From the NCBI GenBank assembly GCA_009930445.1, contig RZYD01000116.1:1-7377 (forward strand): 7,377 nt of DNA, in the 5' to 3' direction. Under the pieces are notes generated by a model. It saw nothing but the letters and a program-made list of their open reading frames with translations, ran no database searches and was not told the DNA's origin. Of this stretch, positions 6,764-7,377 are shown piece after piece. This DNA is from Bacteroidia bacterium. GTDB lineage: Bacteria; Bacteroidota; Bacteroidia; Bacteroidales; BM520. The translations under genes were made by a program, and so were the position numbers. Within the stretch, counting starts at the first letter, position 1; every line of letters begins with the position of its first letter.

Positions 6764-7279
6764 TTATCCTAATGCAACATCGAGTACCATCATTACTACA
6801 AAACCTATCATTGCACCAATTGTTGAATAATCTGTTTCGTTTCCTCGTTGTGATTCAGGAATTAATTCTTCAACAACAACAAATATCATTGCTCCTGCTG
6901 CAAATGAAAGAGCATAAGGTAAGAGTGGAGTAATTGTCATTACTAAAAAAGCTCCTAAACAGCAGCAATTGGTTCAACTATACCTGACAATTGTCCATAA
7001 TTAAATGCTTTTAGTCGAGAAAAGCCTTCTCTTCGCAATGGAACAGAAACGGCTGTTCCTTCAGGAAAATTTTGTAATCCGATGCCAATAGTAAGAGCAA
7101 TTGCTCCTGCCAGTGTACCAATTTCAGGATTGTTTGCTAAAGTTCCAAAAGCCACCCCTACAGCTAAACCTTCCGGAATATTATGTAGGGTTATTGCCAT
7201 AACAAGTAATACACTGCGTTGCCATGAAGTTTTAATCCCTTCAGCTTTACTAACAGGTAAACCTAAATGCAAATGAGGA
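6764..7279 (-). pseudogene. ZIP-family metal transporter, truncated by an insertion sequence and frameshifted
   Basis: The remaining part reads PHLHLGLP, KAEGIKTSWQ, then ITLHNIPEGLAVGVAFG, IGIGLQNFPEGTAVSVPLRR, GQLSGIVEPIAAV and, after a frame change, ALSFAAGAMIFVVVEELIPES and VMMVLDVALG with a stop at 6764. HNIPEG, QNFPEG and EELIPES are the metal-path motifs of prokaryotic ZIP (ZupT/GufA-like) carriers, which bring Zn, Fe or Mn into the cytoplasm. The N-terminal portion expected before PHLHLG, roughly 100 residues and about three helices, is missing because insertion-sequence DNA begins exactly there. In addition one base is missing near 6958 (GTTTAGGA where GTTTTAGGA would keep the frame). 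As it stands no functional carrier can be made. Confidence 0.87.
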
Positions 7280-7306
7280 TGGATTTCCCCTGAAAAAGTG
7301 CACACT
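7280..7306. repeat. Terminal inverted repeat of the IS3-family element
   Basis: The outer bases are TG, followed by GATTTCCCCTG, AAAAAGT and GCACAC. The partner repeat is not in the window, so the length is estimated by eye from the family pattern. Confidence 0.6.
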
Positions 7307-7314
7307 CGGTTAAG

Positions 7315-7377
7315 CTATGCAACGTTTTCAAATTTATAATTATTTCTTTCAAATTCTTCGATAGTTAAGAAGTTTAA
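7315..7377 (-). CDS. IS3-family transposase (OrfB), last 20 residues
   Basis: The visible end reads LNFLTIEEFERNNYKFENVA followed by TAG at 7315-7317. It resembles the C-terminus of IS3-family integrases, where '...HSALxxLTxxEFE...' precedes the stop. The DDE catalytic core is outside the window. The identification is short and is supported mainly by the adjacent terminal repeat. Confidence 0.65.
   Translation of the reverse strand, partial: LNFLTIEEFERNNYKFENVA

Larger units (their letters stand above)
7280..7377 (-). mobile_element. IS3-family insertion sequence, 3' end (partial)
   Basis: The element starts at 7280 with TGGATTTCCCCTGAAAAAGT on the plus strand, which resembles the TG-initiated terminal inverted repeats of IS3-family elements (typically TGGA.TTCCCCTGAAAAAGT..ACAC). 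The transposase C-terminus ends 35 bases inside this terminus. Native ZIP coding sequence resumes directly at 7279, so this is the exact insertion point. The rest of the element, its other end and the target duplication lie beyond the right edge. Confidence 0.78.

Overview
The window looks like part of an AT-rich chromosome or contig from an anaerobic Bacteroidetes bacterium. The lineage is inferred from base composition, the lack of strong Shine-Dalgarno sites and the style of the proteins; no lineage marker is present. Every recognisable gene lies on the minus strand, so transcription runs from high to low coordinates.

In transcription order the layout is as follows. (1) 7280-7377: the 3' end of an IS3-family insertion sequence, with the last residues of its transposase and its terminal repeat, inserted into a ZIP-family metal transporter gene. 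(2) 6764-7279: the remaining C-terminal part of that transporter, which also carries a one-base frameshift. (3) 6369-6752: a VOC/glyoxalase-fold protein. (4) 2459-6305: a tightly packed run of intact genes: a CGGC-domain protein, a small four-cysteine protein, a radical SAM protein, an MFS transporter, a class I SAM methyltransferase and a NifX/NafY-like (dinitrogenase iron-molybdenum cofactor family) protein. (5) 773-2466: three successive decayed genes: a DUF59/MIP18 metal-sulfur assembly factor, a second SAM methyltransferase and a 10TM heavy-metal exporter-like permease. They contain in-frame stops, one-base shifts and one large internal deletion. (6) 550-772: non-coding DNA. (7) 1 to about 526: the 5' part of a group II intron with the N-terminus of its reverse transcriptase/maturase, cut by the window edge.

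The genes look like one operon for handling metals or Fe-S clusters. It holds a metal importer family (ZIP), a metal exporter-like family, two families linked to Fe-S or metal-cofactor assembly (NifX-like, DUF59), two Cys-rich small proteins (CGGC and the four-Cys protein), a radical SAM enzyme, methyltransferases and an efflux-type MFS protein. The substrate cannot be read from the sequence. The operon is disrupted by mobile DNA at its upstream end and decayed at its downstream end, while the core of about 3.8 kb is intact.
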